From the NCBI RefSeq assembly GCF_000518165.1, contig NZ_JADB01000005.1, positions 1 to 64,000 of the forward strand: 64,000 nucleotides of DNA, written 5' to 3'. Below are positions 62,546 through 64,000 of this stretch, piece after piece. The stretch is from Bartonella elizabethae F9251 = ATCC 49927 (GTDB taxonomy: Bacteria; Pseudomonadota; Alphaproteobacteria; Rhizobiales; Rhizobiaceae). The translations under genes and the position numbers were made by a program. The notes under the pieces are model-generated. The model was not told the origin of the DNA, searched no databases, and saw only the letters and a list, made by a program, of their open reading frames with translations. Within the stretch, counting starts at the first letter, position 1, and the number at the start of each line of letters is the position of its first letter.

Positions 62546-63936
62546 CGAATAAATTGGCGAATATACATACCATCACGTTCATATTCCAATTGCCAAGTAC
62601 GCGAACGCGTTTGCATAAGAATCTTTTTCAACTGATGAACTGTTTGAATCTTATAGCCATTAACAACACGTAAAATATCTCCGGGACGAAAAATTCCCGC
62701 AGCATTGCTCATTTCATCAAGATTGGTAACCACAACACCCTTTGCCGATATAGGAAGATGAAAACGTCGACTATTTTGTGGTGTTAAATCTAACACTTCG
62801 GCACCAGCAAGAGGACTGTCACCTGTAATTTTTTCAGATTTTAAAAATGCAGTTTCCGATATCGATGCAACCTTTATCTGTGTTTTTAAAGTTTTTCCAC
62901 CTCGCAAATATTCTAAAGCAAGACTATGGCCAACGTCCGCTGTCATCAAACGATAGCCAAGACTATCTGGACTATCAACGCGCACCCCCTGCACACTCAA
63001 AATAACATCACCTACTTTCAAACCAGCTTTTTCAGCAGGACTGTCTTTGATAACTTCAATAATAAGAGCACCATAGGGGCGTTCTAAACCTAAACCACTA
63101 GCAATATCAGATGTAACATTTTGAAAGGATGCCCCAATATAAGGTGGCACAAAATATTTTCCACCGCGTTTAACGGTATCAAGCATCACTTTTACAAGAT
63201 TAACTGGAATAGCAAAACCAATCCCTACAGAACCACCGGAACGTGAATAAATAGCCGTATTAATTCCGATTAATTGACCTTTCATATCAATTAAAGCGCC
63301 ACCAGAATTTCCTGGATTAATGGCAGCATCTGTCTGAATAAAAAAGTCAAAATCAGAAATCCCAACACGTGTACGCGCTTGTGCTGAAACAATACCACTT
63401 GTAACCGTTTGACCAACACCAAAAGGATTACCAATAGCTAGAACAAGATCACCAACTTCAACAGTATCAGAATCCCCCAAAGGAAGAACAGGAAACTGAG
63501 TATCTTTTACATCAACTTCCAAAATAGCAATATCCGTTGCTTCATCTTTGAGCACGACCTTACTCTCAAATTCTCGCCCATCAGAAAAAGCTATCTTAAT
63601 TTCGCTTGCATCTTTAATGACGTGGTAATTTGTAACAATCAAACCACGTGCATCAACAACCACTCCTGACCCTAATGATGATTGCTTACGGACAGGAAAA
63701 TTATTTTGCAAACGACCAAAAAATTGCTCAAAAAATGGATCACCCTCAAAAGGTGAGCGTGCTCTAATTTGTCGAGCTGCATAAATATTGACAACAGATG
63801 GAACTGTCTTTTTAACTAAAGGAGCAAATGAAAGAGTGATTTCTTTTTGTGTTTGAGGAACATGAGCATAGATATGATCAAACGATATCAGCATCATAAC
63901 CGCAAAAAAAAGCCGCACCCAAAAAGAATACCTCAT
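62542..63936 (-). CDS. DegP/HtrA-family periplasmic serine protease
   Basis: A 464-aa protein: signal peptide (about 1-24, cleavage near IYAH), trypsin-like domain with His105 (TNYHVI), Asp135 (ATDIAIL) and Ser211 (GNSGGAL), then two PDZ domains (about 265-355 and 375-462). The catalytic triad is complete. It degrades or refolds damaged periplasmic proteins. The ATG at 63936 follows AAGGAG, and the stop overlaps rarA. The pairing of a Do-type protease with rarA is usual in this group of bacteria. This may be one of several DegP paralogues in the genome, so no symbol is assigned. Confidence 0.93.
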   Translation of the reverse strand: MRYSFWVRLFFAVMMLISFDHIYAHVPQTQKEITLSFAPLVKKTVPSVVNIYAARQIRARSPFEGDPFFEQFFGRLQNNFPVRKQSSLGSGVVVDARGLIVTNYHVIKDASEIKIAFSDGREFESKVVLKDEATDIAILEVDVKDTQFPVLPLGDSDTVEVGDLVLAIGNPFGVGQTVTSGIVSAQARTRVGISDFDFFIQTDAAINPGNSGGALIDMKGQLIGINTAIYSRSGGSVGIGFAIPVNLVKVMLDTVKRGGKYFVPPYIGASFQNVTSDIASGLGLERPYGALIIEVIKDSPAEKAGLKVGDVILSVQGVRVDSPDSLGYRLMTADVGHSLALEYLRGGKTLKTQIKVASISETAFLKSEKITGDSPLAGAEVLDLTPQNSRRFHLPISAKGVVVTNLDEMSNAAGIFRPGDILRVVNGYKIQTVHQLKKILMQTRSRTWQLEYERDGMYIRQFIR

Positions 63937-64000
63937 AACCTACTCCTTATAAAATCAGCCCATTCTGTTGAAGATTCATAGAATTTAAAAAAACAACCCC

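Overview
The window looks like a chromosomal segment of a Bartonella species (Alphaproteobacteria, Hyphomicrobiales). The DNA is AT-rich. The core genes are of alphaproteobacterial type (single-domain DivK, an ATP12-type F1 assembly chaperone, a 404-aa eukaryote-like isocitrate dehydrogenase, NdvA-like glucan exporter). These sit between long gene-poor stretches, gene relics and surface-protein genes typical of a host-restricted, shrinking genome. The species cannot be decided from the window alone.

Layout. 1-2230: edge of a decayed prophage or island (YqaJ-type recombinase end, DUF488 protein, small ORF, frameshifted tyrosine integrase). 3073-7077: icd and two convergent MFS transporters. 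7949-14966: minus-strand block gyrA-coaD-PPIase-PPIase, a 1.46-kb gap, then tgt; the gap lies where queA sits in related alphaproteobacteria. 15198-18951: ssb and uvrA, divergent. 20020-21824: glnB-glnA. 21981-26057: a secreted unknown, ATP12, and a coupled cassette of a frameshifted gene relic, an EamA exporter and an ATP-grasp ligase. 26593-32885: surface/secretion region with a complete autotransporter, three related lipoprotein genes (one broken) and a shattered filamentous-haemagglutinin gene. 33725-37878: amino-acid permease and histidase around a broken secreted-protein gene. 38646-46208: LemA/TPM pair, lipB, parE, recJ, rplM-rpsI. 46521-49273: divK, a small exported membrane protein and a gene desert holding a relic copy of the divK 5' region. 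49274-51864: ABC-2 type exporter (ATPase plus two permeases). 52647-63936: RluC/D-type pseudouridine synthase, ndvA, alaS, recA, and overlapping rarA and a DegP-like protease.

The most notable observations are: (i) the Tgt protein keeps its catalytic aspartates but has lost three of the four zinc ligands, next to the queA-sized gap; (ii) the ATP-grasp/EamA cassette, which looks like a small-molecule synthesis-and-export unit whose first gene is broken; (iii) a haemagglutinin relic with its C-terminal domain followed by tandem Cys-containing lipoprotein paralogues; (iv) a relic duplication of the divK upstream region; (v) several single-base frameshifts showing recent decay.

No rRNA, tRNA or CRISPR array was recognised by eye. 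All family assignments are from reading motifs; no search was run.
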